Assembly: GCA_026418295.1 (NCBI GenBank)
Contig: JAOABP010000004.1
Coordinates: forward strand, 113,217 to 177,216
Length of the DNA stretch: 64,000 bases
From: Caldifarciminota bacterium
Lineage (GTDB): Bacteria > Hydrothermota > Tepidihabitantia > Tepidihabitantales > Tepidihabitantaceae
Direction of reading: 5' to 3'
Shown here piece after piece: positions 35,369 through 44,137 of this stretch. The position numbers and the translations under genes are program-made. The notes under the pieces were generated by a model that was not told where the DNA came from, ran no database searches, and saw nothing but the letters and a program-made list of their open reading frames with translations. Each line of letters begins with the position of its first letter. Positions within the stretch are counted from its first letter, which is position 1.

Positions 35369-37990
35369 ATGCTCCTGTTTTCACTCCTCATTTTTACCGC
35401 TCAACCGGTCCTGCAGGATTTTCTTGCCCGGCAGGACTATCCCGCTGCCACCAGTTATTATTACGCTCAGCTCCAGCGTCAGCCCCAGAACCCGGCTCTG
35501 CTCAAGAACCTTGCCCGGGTCTATGACCACTGGCACCGGTATGACTCCAGCCTCTACTTCTGGGAACTGGCGCTGAAGGCAAAACCGGATGATGACTCCG
35601 CAGTCATCGGCAGATGGCAGGCGCTCTATAACCTTCACCGCCGTGACTCAGTCCGGCTTGATTCGGTCCGCCAGCTGATTAGCACCGAAGCAGGAAAATA
35701 CTTTACTGACACCACCTATCGCAACCTCCTGCTTGCCCATACCGGCTTTGTGCTTGGCGAAGACTCAGTCCGTGCCCGGCGCGCCTTCAGCGTCCTGACC
35801 TTCATATATCCGGACTCCGCACCGGTTTATGAACTGCTCGGCTCTGCCTTCTACGACTCCCTCTATCCGGTCTGGAACAACGACACCGCCAAGGTGCTGG
35901 TCATCTCCCGCTTTCTTGCCCGCTATCCGAAGACCGAATGGCGCCAGACTTTCTATATCTATCTCCTGAGTTCACTCTACAGCCTGAACGACACCATCGG
36001 TCTTGCCCATTTCACTGAGGAGATGCTGAAAGATGATTCCCTGGACCCGTTCCGCTACCGTTATGCTGCCGCTCTGTTCAACCGGCTGAAATTCCGGCCC
36101 CGGCTTGCGGAACAGTATGCCCGGCGTGCGCTCCAGCTGACACCTGGAGCGAAAAAGCCGAAAAACAAACCGCCTGCCCAGTGGCAGCTGGAATATCCGC
36201 CTCTTGCCGGACTTGCCCGTGCCACCCTTGCTGAGGCACTGCTCATTCAGAACCGGGTCCGGGAGGCGGTGCCGGTGCTTTATGAAGCCCTGCGTCAGTT
36301 CTGCTGGGACACCGAAAACGAGTTTACCCCCGCACCATTCTGGTGTCTGCTCGGTGATGCCTATACCCGGCTGGGCAATCAGGACAGCGCCCGGCTCTGC
36401 TATCTCACCGCCCTCACCCTCGGCGACTCCCGCAACTACTGGTCTGCCCGGGCGGACACCGCGCTCCAGCAGCTGGGCATTCCGCCCGCACAGCAGCTTG
36501 AACTCTGCCGCCGGCAGTTTCACTATACCGGACCGGTATTCACCGATATCACCGACTCTGTAGGTCTTGCCGGCTGCCATGAGTCCCGGGTTGCCTGGGG
36601 TGATTACAACAGCGACGGGTTTGAAGACCTCCTGCTCAACGGCTGCCGGCTGTTCCGCAACGACTCCGGCAGGCACTTCACCGAGGTCACCGATTCTGCC
36701 GGACTTGCCGGCATCCGGGGCCGGGGCGGAATCTTTGCCGACTTCAACAACGACTACTGGCTGGACCTGTATGTCTGCGGTGCGGACACCCGGGACTGGC
36801 TCCTGCTCAACCATTTCGGTAAATTCCGCAACGCCACCGAATCGCTCGGCAACCCTTCAGACCCGTATCCGACCGAAGGCTGTGCTGCTGCCGACTTTGA
36901 CCTTGACGGCTGGCTTGACCTCTACTGTGCCAACTACGAAAACTGGGAAAAGCACACCTATTATCCGGACCGGCTCTATCACAACCTGCAGGGCAGATTT
37001 GAGGACATCACCGCCCGCGCCGGCATCATTCCGCCCTATGGTGAGGACCTTGCCGGCAGAGGTGTCAACTGGGGTGATTATGATGATGACGGTGATCCGG
37101 ACTGCTATGTCTCCAACTACCGGCTCTGCCAGAACTTCCTCTGGCACAACAATGGCGACCGCACCTTCACCAACCTCGCTCCGAAACTGGGGATTGCCGG
37201 TGATGAGGTTTCCGGGTGGTTCGGCCATACCATCGGCTCGGTCTGGGCAGACTATGACAACGACGGTGATCTGGACCTGTTCTGTGCCAACCTTGCCCAT
37301 CCCCGCTATATTGAGTTCTCCAACCGCTCCATGCTCTATGAAAACCGCGGACCGAAAGCACGCCCCCGGTTCCTTGACCGCCGCGCCCGGCTCGGCATCC
37401 GGTATGAGGAGACCCACTCCGATCCGGCATTCGGCGATCTGGACAACGACGGTGATCTTGACCTATACATCACCTCAGTCTATGAAAACCGGCGCTCATT
37501 TCTCTATCTCAACCAGCTCAACCCCGCACCGCGGCAGGCGACCGCCGGCTGGCAGAACCTGTTCGGCAACTGCCCGTTTGCCGAGGCAACCTTCCTTTCC
37601 GGCACCCGGCTCTTCAACGGCTGGGGCTGTGCCCTTGCCGACTTTGACAACGACGGCGACCTGGATCTGGTGGTCGGCTCAGGCTCCGGACTGCGCCTGT
37701 TCCGCAACGACACGAGAAACGGCAACCACTGGCTCAAGGTCCGGGTGGTCGGCACAAAACACAACGCCTGTGGTATCGGCGCCCGGGTCACGGTGATTCA
37801 GGGCAGAAAACGGTATATCCGGGAGATTGAAGGCGGAAAAGGCACTACCAGCCAGAACTCCCTGATCGCCCACTTCGGCCTGGGCGGTTCGGACCAGCCG
37901 GTCACAGTTCAGGTCCGGTTTGCCCCGGGCACAACCGTAACCCTCAAAGACATCAGACCGGACCGGCTGATTGTTGTCACCGAACCATAA
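35369..37990 (+). CDS. Secreted TPR / FG-GAP (VCBS) propeller / ASPIC-UnbV protein (CRTAC1 family)
   Basis: 873 residues. Signal peptide LLFSLLIFTAQP. Residues ~20-370 are TPR-like repeats. From ~405, seven FG-GAP/VCBS blades with calcium-loop words (WGDYNSDGFEDLLL, FADFNNDYWLDLYV, AADFDLDGWLDLYC, WGDYDDDGDPDCYV, WADYDNDGDLDLFC, FGDLDNDGDLDLYI, LADFDNDGDLDLVV). Residues ~785-873 are the ASPIC/UnbV domain (NHWLKVRVVGTKHNACGIGA .. GTTSQNSLIAHFGLG). The last ~80 bp of the gene have a displaced near-copy at 43529-43608. Such proteins are exported and often linked to adhesion or carbohydrate binding; the role here is unknown. Confidence 0.9.
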   Translation: MLLFSLLIFTAQPVLQDFLARQDYPAATSYYYAQLQRQPQNPALLKNLARVYDHWHRYDSSLYFWELALKAKPDDDSAVIGRWQALYNLHRRDSVRLDSVRQLISTEAGKYFTDTTYRNLLLAHTGFVLGEDSVRARRAFSVLTFIYPDSAPVYELLGSAFYDSLYPVWNNDTAKVLVISRFLARYPKTEWRQTFYIYLLSSLYSLNDTIGLAHFTEEMLKDDSLDPFRYRYAAALFNRLKFRPRLAEQYARRALQLTPGAKKPKNKPPAQWQLEYPPLAGLARATLAEALLIQNRVREAVPVLYEALRQFCWDTENEFTPAPFWCLLGDAYTRLGNQDSARLCYLTALTLGDSRNYWSARADTALQQLGIPPAQQLELCRRQFHYTGPVFTDITDSVGLAGCHESRVAWGDYNSDGFEDLLLNGCRLFRNDSGRHFTEVTDSAGLAGIRGRGGIFADFNNDYWLDLYVCGADTRDWLLLNHFGKFRNATESLGNPSDPYPTEGCAAADFDLDGWLDLYCANYENWEKHTYYPDRLYHNLQGRFEDITARAGIIPPYGEDLAGRGVNWGDYDDDGDPDCYVSNYRLCQNFLWHNNGDRTFTNLAPKLGIAGDEVSGWFGHTIGSVWADYDNDGDLDLFCANLAHPRYIEFSNRSMLYENRGPKARPRFLDRRARLGIRYEETHSDPAFGDLDNDGDLDLYITSVYENRRSFLYLNQLNPAPRQATAGWQNLFGNCPFAEATFLSGTRLFNGWGCALADFDNDGDLDLVVGSGSGLRLFRNDTRNGNHWLKVRVVGTKHNACGIGARVTVIQGRKRYIREIEGGKGTTSQNSLIAHFGLGGSDQPVTVQVRFAPGTTVTLKDIRPDRLIVVTEP
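37894..37972. repeat. 3' end of the ASPIC gene duplicated at 43529-43608
   Basis: About 79 bp near-identical to 43529-43608. The pair brackets the lower-GC 38.0-43.5 kb segment. Confidence 0.75.
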
Positions 37991-38022
37991 ATATTTAAAA
38001 AAATCCTGCACATTGCCACGAT

Positions 38023-38051
38023 TTGACACGATTCCCCAAAATTTGTACTAA
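38023..38051 (+). promoter_or_regulatory. Promoter of the phase-variable gene
   Basis: TTGACA (38023-38028), 17-bp spacer, TACTAA (38046-38051). The leader carries AAAGGGG 4-5 nt before ATG 38115. Confidence 0.55.
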
Positions 38052-38114
38052 TTAAAATGTGCCGGGTCGCTCCTCAAATGAGCGAGTCATAAATCAGCTC
38101 AGAAAGGGGAAAAA

Positions 38115-39495
38115 ATGAGAAGAGAAGAGAAGAGAAGAGAAGAGAAGAGAAGAGAAGAGAAATAAAAACCTAATCATCGCCCTCTTATTTCTCTTTCTCA
38201 GCCTTGCTGATTCTATTAATGCGTCATGGATCCCACTTGCGTCAATCCCCACGACTGTTCCAGGCCCATATGATGGTGCAGCATTAACATACGGTGGAAA
38301 ACGATGTCTATATGCAATCATGGGAGGCGGGTCGAATGTTTTTCTAAAATACAACAGCGATATGAACATATGGGAAATTATTAACACCAATACACCTACC
38401 TTTTTTGAAGGTGCAGCTCTGACTGCCGACACTCTTGGTGTTCTCTATGCATTACGGGGTGGTGGAACTCCTGAATTCTGGCTATATGACGTAGTCAGCA
38501 ATACATGGCAGCAACTGCCCGATTTGCCGGAACCGGTTAACTCAGGTGGAAGTCTAACCTTTGCTCGAAGAGGAAATTACTTTTTTGTTTACGCTCTTAT
38601 GGGGAACAAAAGCCCCCATTTTTACTGTTATGGTCCTTATGGACCCAGATTTGACGGCGGCGGTACACCCAAGGGCACAACCTACAACTGGTACCGATTG
38701 AAAGATCTCCCGGTATTTGAGTATGGGAATAAACTCTATCAGCTCTCTGCCTGGCCTGGAGCTTCACTTGCAGCACTCTGCGATGCGGAACATGGTGTTG
38801 ATAGCATATTCTGCATCCCGGTATCAGACGATTCATTCCCCGACTATGTCAAGAGAACCGTCCTTGCCTATCGCCCACTCCCGGAAAATACCTGGTTCAC
38901 ATCAAGAAGACTTGAACATACACCTGGACACGGAACCGCGATGGCAAGCATCGCCTTCCGTCCCTCACTGCTTTATCAACTTGCATGTCTGATCGGTGAC
39001 TCCCTGCACCGTTTTGCCGCCCACCGGTATATTGGTAACCATCTCTGGGAAGATTTTGAACCAACTCCCGAATACATCAAACCTGGCGCATCCATTGCCT
39101 ACGGTAATGATTACTACTATTACGCATTTTGGGGCGGCGGGAAAAGGACATTCGCGCGGGCAATTTATTATGACACCGATCTCCAAAATAGCGGACCGTT
39201 ATCTTGTGAGCAAACACTCGAAAACCGGTTGATCACCGCATTCCCCAATCCGTTTTCTCACAATACCGCAATCCATTTTCTCGTCCCGTACCCCGCTTAT
39301 TACCAAGCGTGCATTTACAACTCAACCGGTGAAATCGTGCATACCCTTTTTAGTCGCCATCTTGAACCCGGACCTTATGTATGCTTATGGAACCGCATTT
39401 CAAAATTTGGAACCGAAGTCCCAGCCGGTATTTATTTACTCAGGATCAAGTCGTCCGATGGCAGCCAGTTTTCATTGAAACTGACTGTCAGGTAG
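38115..39495 (+). CDS. Secreted Kelch-like propeller protein with sorting domain; start codon out of frame through an (AGAAG)8 repeat (phase-OFF)
   Basis: ATG 38115 has a good ribosome site (AAAGGGG) but is followed by eight AGAAG units, reads M(RREEK)2RREEK and stops at 38163-38165. The main frame (open from 38119) encodes NKNLIIALLFLFLSLA at 38161-38208, a clear signal-peptide core, then DSINASW and the mature protein. It contains no ATG before 38320, which would delete the signal. One extra AGAAG unit, or two fewer, joins the ATG to the signal peptide (M-RREEK repeats-R-NKNLIIALL...). The mature part has Kelch-like blades (ALTYGGKRCLYAIMGGGSN, WLYDVVSNTWQQLPDLPEP, FFVYALMGNKSPHF) and the C-terminus is a FlgD-like sorting domain (EVPAGIYLLRIKSSDG..LKLTVR). 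A slipped-strand ON/OFF switch is inferred; a sequencing or assembly miscount is the main alternative. Confidence 0.8.
38118..38160 (+). repeat. Pentanucleotide simple-sequence repeat (AGAAG)8 plus AGA
   Basis: Eight perfect AGAAG units plus a partial one, starting one base after the ATG of the gene it belongs to. A unit length not divisible by three makes every gain or loss a frameshift. Confidence 0.97.
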
Positions 39496-39503
39496 TCTAG
39501 AAT
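39475..39503 (+). promoter_or_regulatory. Leaderless promoter of the gene at 39510
   Basis: TTGAAA (39475-39480), 17-bp spacer, TAGAAT (39498-39503); ATG 39510 at +7. It lies within the 3' end of the preceding gene. Confidence 0.6.
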
Positions 39504-39509
39504 TTGACA

Positions 39510-42095
39510 ATGGAGCTGACCCGGCACGCTTCCCCAACATTAAAGGTAATAACCATCTGTACCTTCTTTATCATCTACTTTCTTTCTGCCCAGTATCTCG
39601 AAAAGGTAATCCCCGTGCCCTATCGGACCGAAGATAACGGTGCCACAGTTGAACCTTCATATCTGCTCTGTCTGCCCGAGTTAAACAAACTATACTGTGC
39701 CGGTGATATGGGTTGGACAATCGTTCTTGACTGCTCCAGCAACCAGATTATCAAAGACATACCCACTAACGGTCCCGCGGTTATTTATTACTGGCAGAGG
39801 CACAATAGAATTTATGCGGCAACTGCAGAGGGGACCGCGGTAATTAATTGTTATTCCGATTCAATATTAACTTCCATCCTGCCATCGGCACTCGGAGTTT
39901 TCAACGACTCGGAAAACTGTTATCTTGCCCGAGTAACATTTCCGGACCATTCCCGGCCGGACAACCAGAGCGCCGATGGGCTTGACCGCCAATTTACGGC
40001 GCTGCTCGTCATCGATGGCGAATCCAATACTGTTCGCCAAAGATTGAACTTTCTTGGCGCGGAAATGGCAGCGCTCTGGAATTCAACTGATAACCGGTAT
40101 CATATCTTCAACTGTAACGGTGATACAACCTGCCTGATGACGGTGATTGATGCCCGAACGAACACGATCATCGACACAGCCCGGTTTTGCGCCTCGTTGC
40201 CATTCTCGGTAGAAGCTTTTTACCTGACTGCTCTTAATAAAATTTATCTCTGTATCGCAAAAGAAATGCTGGTCATTGACGGACATTCAAACAGCCTTAT
40301 TACCCGACTGCCAGCTATTCCCGCTCAACCCTGGCTGATATACGACGATCTGCGGAATAAACTCTACTGCTTTCCCTTTTCGGTCAGCGCCGGCGAGACT
40401 GCCTTCATTTCGGTAATTAACTGCCTGAATGACAGCATCATTAACCGCTTTCCGGTTCCGGGCCCGGCATTTTTCACCCGGCCAGCCTTAAACCCGACCC
40501 TCAGCCGCCTTTTCTACCGCTCCGGCGGCTTCCTCCGTGTCATGGACTGCACTGCCGACACCCTGCTGGCTGATTCACTGCTGATCCCCGGCGGTTATGT
40601 CGCACTTGCATCCAGCCCGGTCCAAAACCGGATCTACGCCGCGGTAAATGACCGTAACCGGATTTACATAATTAATGCTGAAAATTTAACAGTTATTGAC
40701 ACGGTAACCACCGGCATGTATTCCAACTGTGATGTTGGCGGGGTAATTTTCAACCCGCGGGTAAATAAAATCTACGCCCGCAATTATCTGCCCGGTGACA
40801 CAGGCAGGCTTTCTATTATCTCGGTCATTGACGGTGCCATCGGCAGAAAGCTCAGCCATATCTGCACCGGCGTCAACGGCTCCTATGGCGACCGGGGAAT
40901 GTGTCTCCACCCTGCTGGTGAAAAACTGTATGTAGCCAATTCCGGTTCCAATAATATCACCATCATTGACTGCCGGTCTGATCGTATCGTCAAGGTCATC
41001 GGCCTGCCCTCCTCCCCTGAATATCTGGCATTGAATACGCAAAGCCATAAACTCTACTGCACACACGGCTCCGCCCCCTTGCTCTCAATAATTGATTGTC
41101 AACAAGACTCGCTACTGGCAACAATTCCCATACCGCTCAATTATTATGCCTACTGGCTCACCTGGCATCCTCAGGTAAACAAGGTTTATATCAAGGACCC
41201 GGGACGGCTGATTGTTGTTGACGGGGCGAACAATCAGGTGCGGAAAATAATACAACTTGACACCCGCGATTTATCATTTGTAACTCCGGGTGTTGCCAAT
41301 ACTGCTGACAGCCGACTCCACTTTCTGGTTGCAGGCATTCCTGAAGGCGCCTACTACTCAGTCGATGTCATCGCCGACACTGTCACCGCCAAAATCGGAC
41401 AACTGCGCTCCTGCATCGCAATCACCTGGCATCCCCAAACCGACAAAGTATACTTTCCCGCCTGGCGCATAATACCCAACCCTACCCCGGAATTGTGGAT
41501 CCTCAACGCCTTTAATGACTCGCTTCTCAAGACAATTTCCGTCACTGATTTTTACGGTCCTGCCCAGACCACCTCACCCATTTCCCATTCTAATTACAAC
41601 CGTGCCTATTTCCTGTTAAAAGAAAAAGGGCTGGCTGTCATCGACTGCACAGCGGATACCATCGCCCGGCTGATTCCATTTCCCGTCCGGGAAGAATGGG
41701 GCGAATACGGAATGAGCTTTGATACCGCGACAAACCGAATTTATGTTATCAATCCCGGCTCCCATATCTATGTATTCCGGGACGAAATTCCTGGTATCAA
41801 AAACAGCCGTAGTCTTCAACCGGCAGCCCCCTTTCTCCTCAATCCTAGTCCATTCCGCAACCGGTTGAAAATGACTTTACCGGCACAAACAAATCAAGTA
41901 ACCGGAATCAGTATCTACTGCGCTGATGGCAGACTTGTCCGTCACTTCAGCCCCGCAGAAATAACCTCCAGCGGTAATGTTATCATCTGGAACGGCACCG
42001 ACGACCGTAAACAGCCTCTTCCCGCTGGGACCTACTTTATTCGCCTCCGCACCGACAATAACACTGAAACACGCAAAATCGTCTTTGCAAGATAA
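39510..42095 (+). CDS. Secreted YVTN/NHL-type propeller repeat protein with C-terminal sorting domain
   Basis: 861 residues from ATG 39510, chosen over TTG 39504 because it sits at +7 of a promoter and gives a normal signal peptide (LKVITICTFFIIYFLSA). The body is a long series of YVTN-type blades ending in VIDC/VID..T words: KLYCAGDMGWTIVLDCSSNQ, KIYLCIAKEMLVIDGHSN, RIYAAVNDRNRIYIINAEN, KLYVANSGSNNITIIDC, KVYIKDPGRLIVVDGANN. The C-terminus QPLPAGTYFIRLRTDNNTET .. IVFAR is the sorting segment. 14 nt after the phase-variable gene; base composition is lower in GC than genes outside 38-48 kb. No catalytic residues seen. Confidence 0.88.
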   Translation: MELTRHASPTLKVITICTFFIIYFLSAQYLEKVIPVPYRTEDNGATVEPSYLLCLPELNKLYCAGDMGWTIVLDCSSNQIIKDIPTNGPAVIYYWQRHNRIYAATAEGTAVINCYSDSILTSILPSALGVFNDSENCYLARVTFPDHSRPDNQSADGLDRQFTALLVIDGESNTVRQRLNFLGAEMAALWNSTDNRYHIFNCNGDTTCLMTVIDARTNTIIDTARFCASLPFSVEAFYLTALNKIYLCIAKEMLVIDGHSNSLITRLPAIPAQPWLIYDDLRNKLYCFPFSVSAGETAFISVINCLNDSIINRFPVPGPAFFTRPALNPTLSRLFYRSGGFLRVMDCTADTLLADSLLIPGGYVALASSPVQNRIYAAVNDRNRIYIINAENLTVIDTVTTGMYSNCDVGGVIFNPRVNKIYARNYLPGDTGRLSIISVIDGAIGRKLSHICTGVNGSYGDRGMCLHPAGEKLYVANSGSNNITIIDCRSDRIVKVIGLPSSPEYLALNTQSHKLYCTHGSAPLLSIIDCQQDSLLATIPIPLNYYAYWLTWHPQVNKVYIKDPGRLIVVDGANNQVRKIIQLDTRDLSFVTPGVANTADSRLHFLVAGIPEGAYYSVDVIADTVTAKIGQLRSCIAITWHPQTDKVYFPAWRIIPNPTPELWILNAFNDSLLKTISVTDFYGPAQTTSPISHSNYNRAYFLLKEKGLAVIDCTADTIARLIPFPVREEWGEYGMSFDTATNRIYVINPGSHIYVFRDEIPGIKNSRSLQPAAPFLLNPSPFRNRLKMTLPAQTNQVTGISIYCADGRLVRHFSPAEITSSGNVIIWNGTDDRKQPLPAGTYFIRLRTDNNTETRKIVFAR

Positions 42096-42172
42096 TAATT
42101 TTTCCTGGGGGGTATCATTACTAAACAAGATATCGCGCCAGACAGCTGTTTGTTGCTGAACCGCAAAGTTTA

Positions 42173-42535
42173 TTAAATTGTAAAGTAATAATACCTCCGG
42201 TCCTGACCGTCAAAGACCACGACCGAACTGCCATCAACACTGCCGGAAAAATGAGCCCCGGAACCGTAATCATAACCCTCAAAACTGCTGCCCCTGATCT
42301 TCAGCTCAATATGGTGCCGGTTGCCGTGATGATAAAGTGAGTAACAGTCCTTCTCACCATAACCGCTGACCCGGCACCGCGCCTCCGGATCATAAACAAG
42401 AATCTGCTCCGGCGAAACCGTCCCGGAAAACCGGCAGGTCCGGGAGGCTTCACAGTCATAGATTGACCAGGCCTCACTCCCGGAAATCAGCCTGCCGGCA
42501 ACAAACGCCACCACCCGTCGGGTATTATCCTTCAT
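42173..42535 (-). CDS. Small conserved-looking protein of unknown function
   Basis: 120 residues, no signal peptide. Contains two related blocks, CRFSGTVSPEQILVYDPEA and HFSGSVDGSSVVVFDGQDR, suggesting short beta repeats, plus an aromatic end (RRYYYFTI). No family recognised. No good ribosome site. A damaged second copy with the middle deleted lies at 43636-43818, and the flanking DNA upstream is duplicated as well, so this unit has been copied within the region. Confidence 0.6.
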   Translation of the reverse strand: MKDNTRRVVAFVAGRLISGSEAWSIYDCEASRTCRFSGTVSPEQILVYDPEARCRVSGYGEKDCYSLYHHGNRHHIELKIRGSSFEGYDYGSGAHFSGSVDGSSVVVFDGQDRRYYYFTI

Positions 42536-42654
42536 AACTGCGCTCTGATAAATACCTCAAGAAAATGTCCGTCCTCATCTTAGACCGCCGAAACTGCTCA
42601 ATAAACCGCCAATGCTATTTTACCGGCTGTCTCCGACAATGCAATTCAGCCGCC
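42426..42654. repeat. Duplicated segment, copy 1
   Basis: About 229 bp covering the 5' part of the 42173-42535 gene and its upstream region, more than 90% identical by eye to 43709-43938. Confidence 0.85.
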
Positions 42655-42737
42655 GCATTTTTTTCGCTGTGATAACCTGAAAACACTCACTCCCGCGCCG
42701 GCACCCGGACCTTCTTTACCCCCATTAAATAAATTCC

Positions 42738-42757
42738 CCCAAGAATTAATACTTGGG
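42738..42757 (-). terminator. Weak hairpin after the gene at 42771-43340
   Basis: CCCAAG / CTTGGG stem with an 8-nt loop; the minus strand continues with an A/T-rich stretch. Possible terminator. Confidence 0.35.
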
Positions 42758-42770
42758 ATTCCCATAAAGA

Positions 42771-43340
42771 TCATTCCGCTCTTTTATCTTTATCTTCCCT
42801 TTCTTCTCTCTCTTCTCTTTCTTCATCACCTTTAATCACCTTAAAATCACCCGGTTCCAGTAAAAACCTCGCCGCCTGCTCGTACTCCCGGGTCAGCTTC
42901 CGCATTCTGGTTTCCACCTCATTCAGGAGCAGGACATGGATTTTAACAAAAGAAAGCCTGATGTCCCTTTCAATTGCCTTTATATCCTGCTCAAGCGACC
43001 TTCCCCATATCGGACCCGGCACGGATTTTCTCATGTGTTCATAGATCTCAATAAGGGGCGGAATGACAATCGCCAGAACTCTGGCACCGCATTTTTCCAG
43101 ATCAAAAATATCCTCTCGCAGCGATTTGTTCCAGTAATCGTCTGCGATTTCGAAAGCGGCGATCGCCCGGTATTCCTTGAACCCCTGCAGAACCGGCATT
43201 TCTCCATTCGGGAGCATATATTTGAAAAACCAGGCGACATCAACCGTAATTGAGCCCGGTCCCGGGACATCAACAAAAGATGCGTACCCCAGTTTTTCAC
43301 CGATCTGTCTGATCTGTTCCACGGCTTTTTTCTTGTCCAT
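42771..43340 (-). CDS. Hypothetical protein, possible nuclease-like fold, charged C-terminal tail
   Basis: 189 residues from ATG 43340, chosen for AAAGGAGGAG 4 nt upstream over a longer frame from 43382. N-terminal part has VDVAWFFKYMLPNGEMPVLQ, then AIAAFEIADDYW and VLAIVIPPLIEIY. The spacing of Asp and Glu recalls PD-(D/E)XK nucleases, but the Lys is missing, so this is only a weak suggestion. The last ~20 residues are almost all E/R/K/D (from GDEEREEREERE). The promoter is probably the TTGACA-18-TATTTT within the direct repeat at 43456-43536. Confidence 0.6.
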   Translation of the reverse strand: MDKKKAVEQIRQIGEKLGYASFVDVPGPGSITVDVAWFFKYMLPNGEMPVLQGFKEYRAIAAFEIADDYWNKSLREDIFDLEKCGARVLAIVIPPLIEIYEHMRKSVPGPIWGRSLEQDIKAIERDIRLSFVKIHVLLLNEVETRMRKLTREYEQAARFLLEPGDFKVIKGDEEREEREEREDKDKRAE

Positions 43341-43455
43341 CACTCCTCCTTTTATGCTGATCAGCCCTCCGGGTGGAACCACCGGCTCCTAAGGATTGCC
43401 ACCCGCTAATTGTAAATTATGACACCCTGTCGGTACCCGTCGCCACGCCAGTAAG

Positions 43456-43536
43456 TAAAATATGCTTCAATAAATACCCCTGTCAATCAATTCCTGCCCT
43501 CAATCCGGCTCATTGTCCGGGTTGATCACCAGCCGG
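43456..43536. repeat. Imperfect direct repeat A flanking the restriction-modification region
   Basis: About 81 bp, roughly 85-90% identical by eye to 48306-48387. On the minus strand both contain the same gene tail (..INPxNEPD then stop) followed by TTGACA-N18-TATTTT (here 43486-43457). Confidence 0.8.
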
Positions 43537-43608
43537 TCACGGTTCAGGTCCGGTTTGCCCCGGGCACAACCGTAACCCTCAAAGACAATCAAACCGGACC
43601 GGCTGATT
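43529..43608. repeat. Displaced copy of the ASPIC gene 3' end
   Basis: About 80 bp matching 37894-37972 with few mismatches and a 1-bp insertion. It joins direct repeat A directly, marking a recombination junction. Confidence 0.75.
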
Positions 43609-43635
43609 TTCATCCCGGAATCCTGAAACTGAAAA

Positions 43636-43818
43636 CTAAATTGTAAAGTAGCGATATTTACGGTCCTAACCGTCAAGGATCACGACCGCACCGTCATCCA
43701 CGCTGCCCGAAAACCGGCAGGTCCGGGACTCCTCACAGTCATAGATTGACCAGGCCTCACTCCCGGAAATCAGCCTGCCGGCAACAAACGCCACCACCCG
43801 TCGGGTATTATCCTTCAT
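43636..43818 (-). pseudogene. Decayed paralogue of the 42173-42535 gene
   Basis: Same start (MKDNTRRVVAFVAGRLISGS) and same end (YFTI, stop), but the frame jumps from CRFSG straight to SVDDG, an in-frame loss of roughly 60 codons between the two FSG blocks. A TAG at 43668-43666 replaces the Gln codon of the intact copy. Deletion by recombination between the internal FSG repeats, followed by a nonsense mutation, explains it. Confidence 0.85.
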
Positions 43819-43938
43819 AACTGCGCTCTGATAAATACCTCAAGAAAATGCCCGTCCTCATCTTAGACCGCCGAAACTGCTCAATAAACCGCCAATGCTA
43901 TTTTATCGGCCTTTCTCCGGCAATGCAATTCAGCCGCC
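43709..43938. repeat. Duplicated segment, copy 2
   Basis: Matches 42426-42654, including the untranslated region upstream of the ATG. Confidence 0.85.
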
Positions 43939-43963
43939 TCTAACCCACACTTCTACTGGTATT

Positions 43964-44071
43964 TTACCCCCCTGCAAATAGATTATAACAACCAGGCGTC
44001 TCAATAACACAGGGATACCGCTCTGGGTCGGCATCGGGCGAATAGGCAATAAACAAAACCTTAAACGCCAT
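43964..44071 (-). CDS. Short gene or truncated gene start (35 codons)
   Basis: ATG 44071 has an excellent ribosome site (TAGGAGGTG, 6 nt away) and encodes MAFKVLFIAYSPDADPERYP, then CVIETPGCYN and a stop after 35 residues. The start resembles the N-terminus of DUF6506-like small proteins (FIF..PGADPEKH), so this is probably a fragment of a longer gene that has lost its 3' part. Whether it is still translated is open. Confidence 0.5.
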   Translation of the reverse strand: MAFKVLFIAYSPDADPERYPCVIETPGCYNLFAGG

Positions 44072-44137
44072 CTTTTTCACCTCCTATTGCAAATGTTTTT
44101 AATTTCATCCCCTACCCAAGAATGGCAAACTATCCTC

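Noticed and set aside
34218..35384. 388-codon minus-strand frame
   Set aside because: Antisense shadow of the GNAT-like gene; no ribosome site or domain.
36567..37796. 409-codon frame overlapping the ASPIC gene
   Set aside because: Thr/Pro/Ser-rich low-complexity translation of Asp-rich VCBS repeats in another frame.
38320..39495. ATG 38320 as the true start of the Kelch-like gene
   Set aside because: It removes an obvious signal peptide encoded just upstream in the same frame and lacks a ribosome site; the protein has a C-terminal sorting domain, so it must be exported.
42780..42835. Second simple-sequence switch in the purine-rich tail of the 42771-43340 gene
   Set aside because: The GA-rich tract is imperfect, lies at the 3' end and encodes an acidic/basic tail; changes there would not switch expression.
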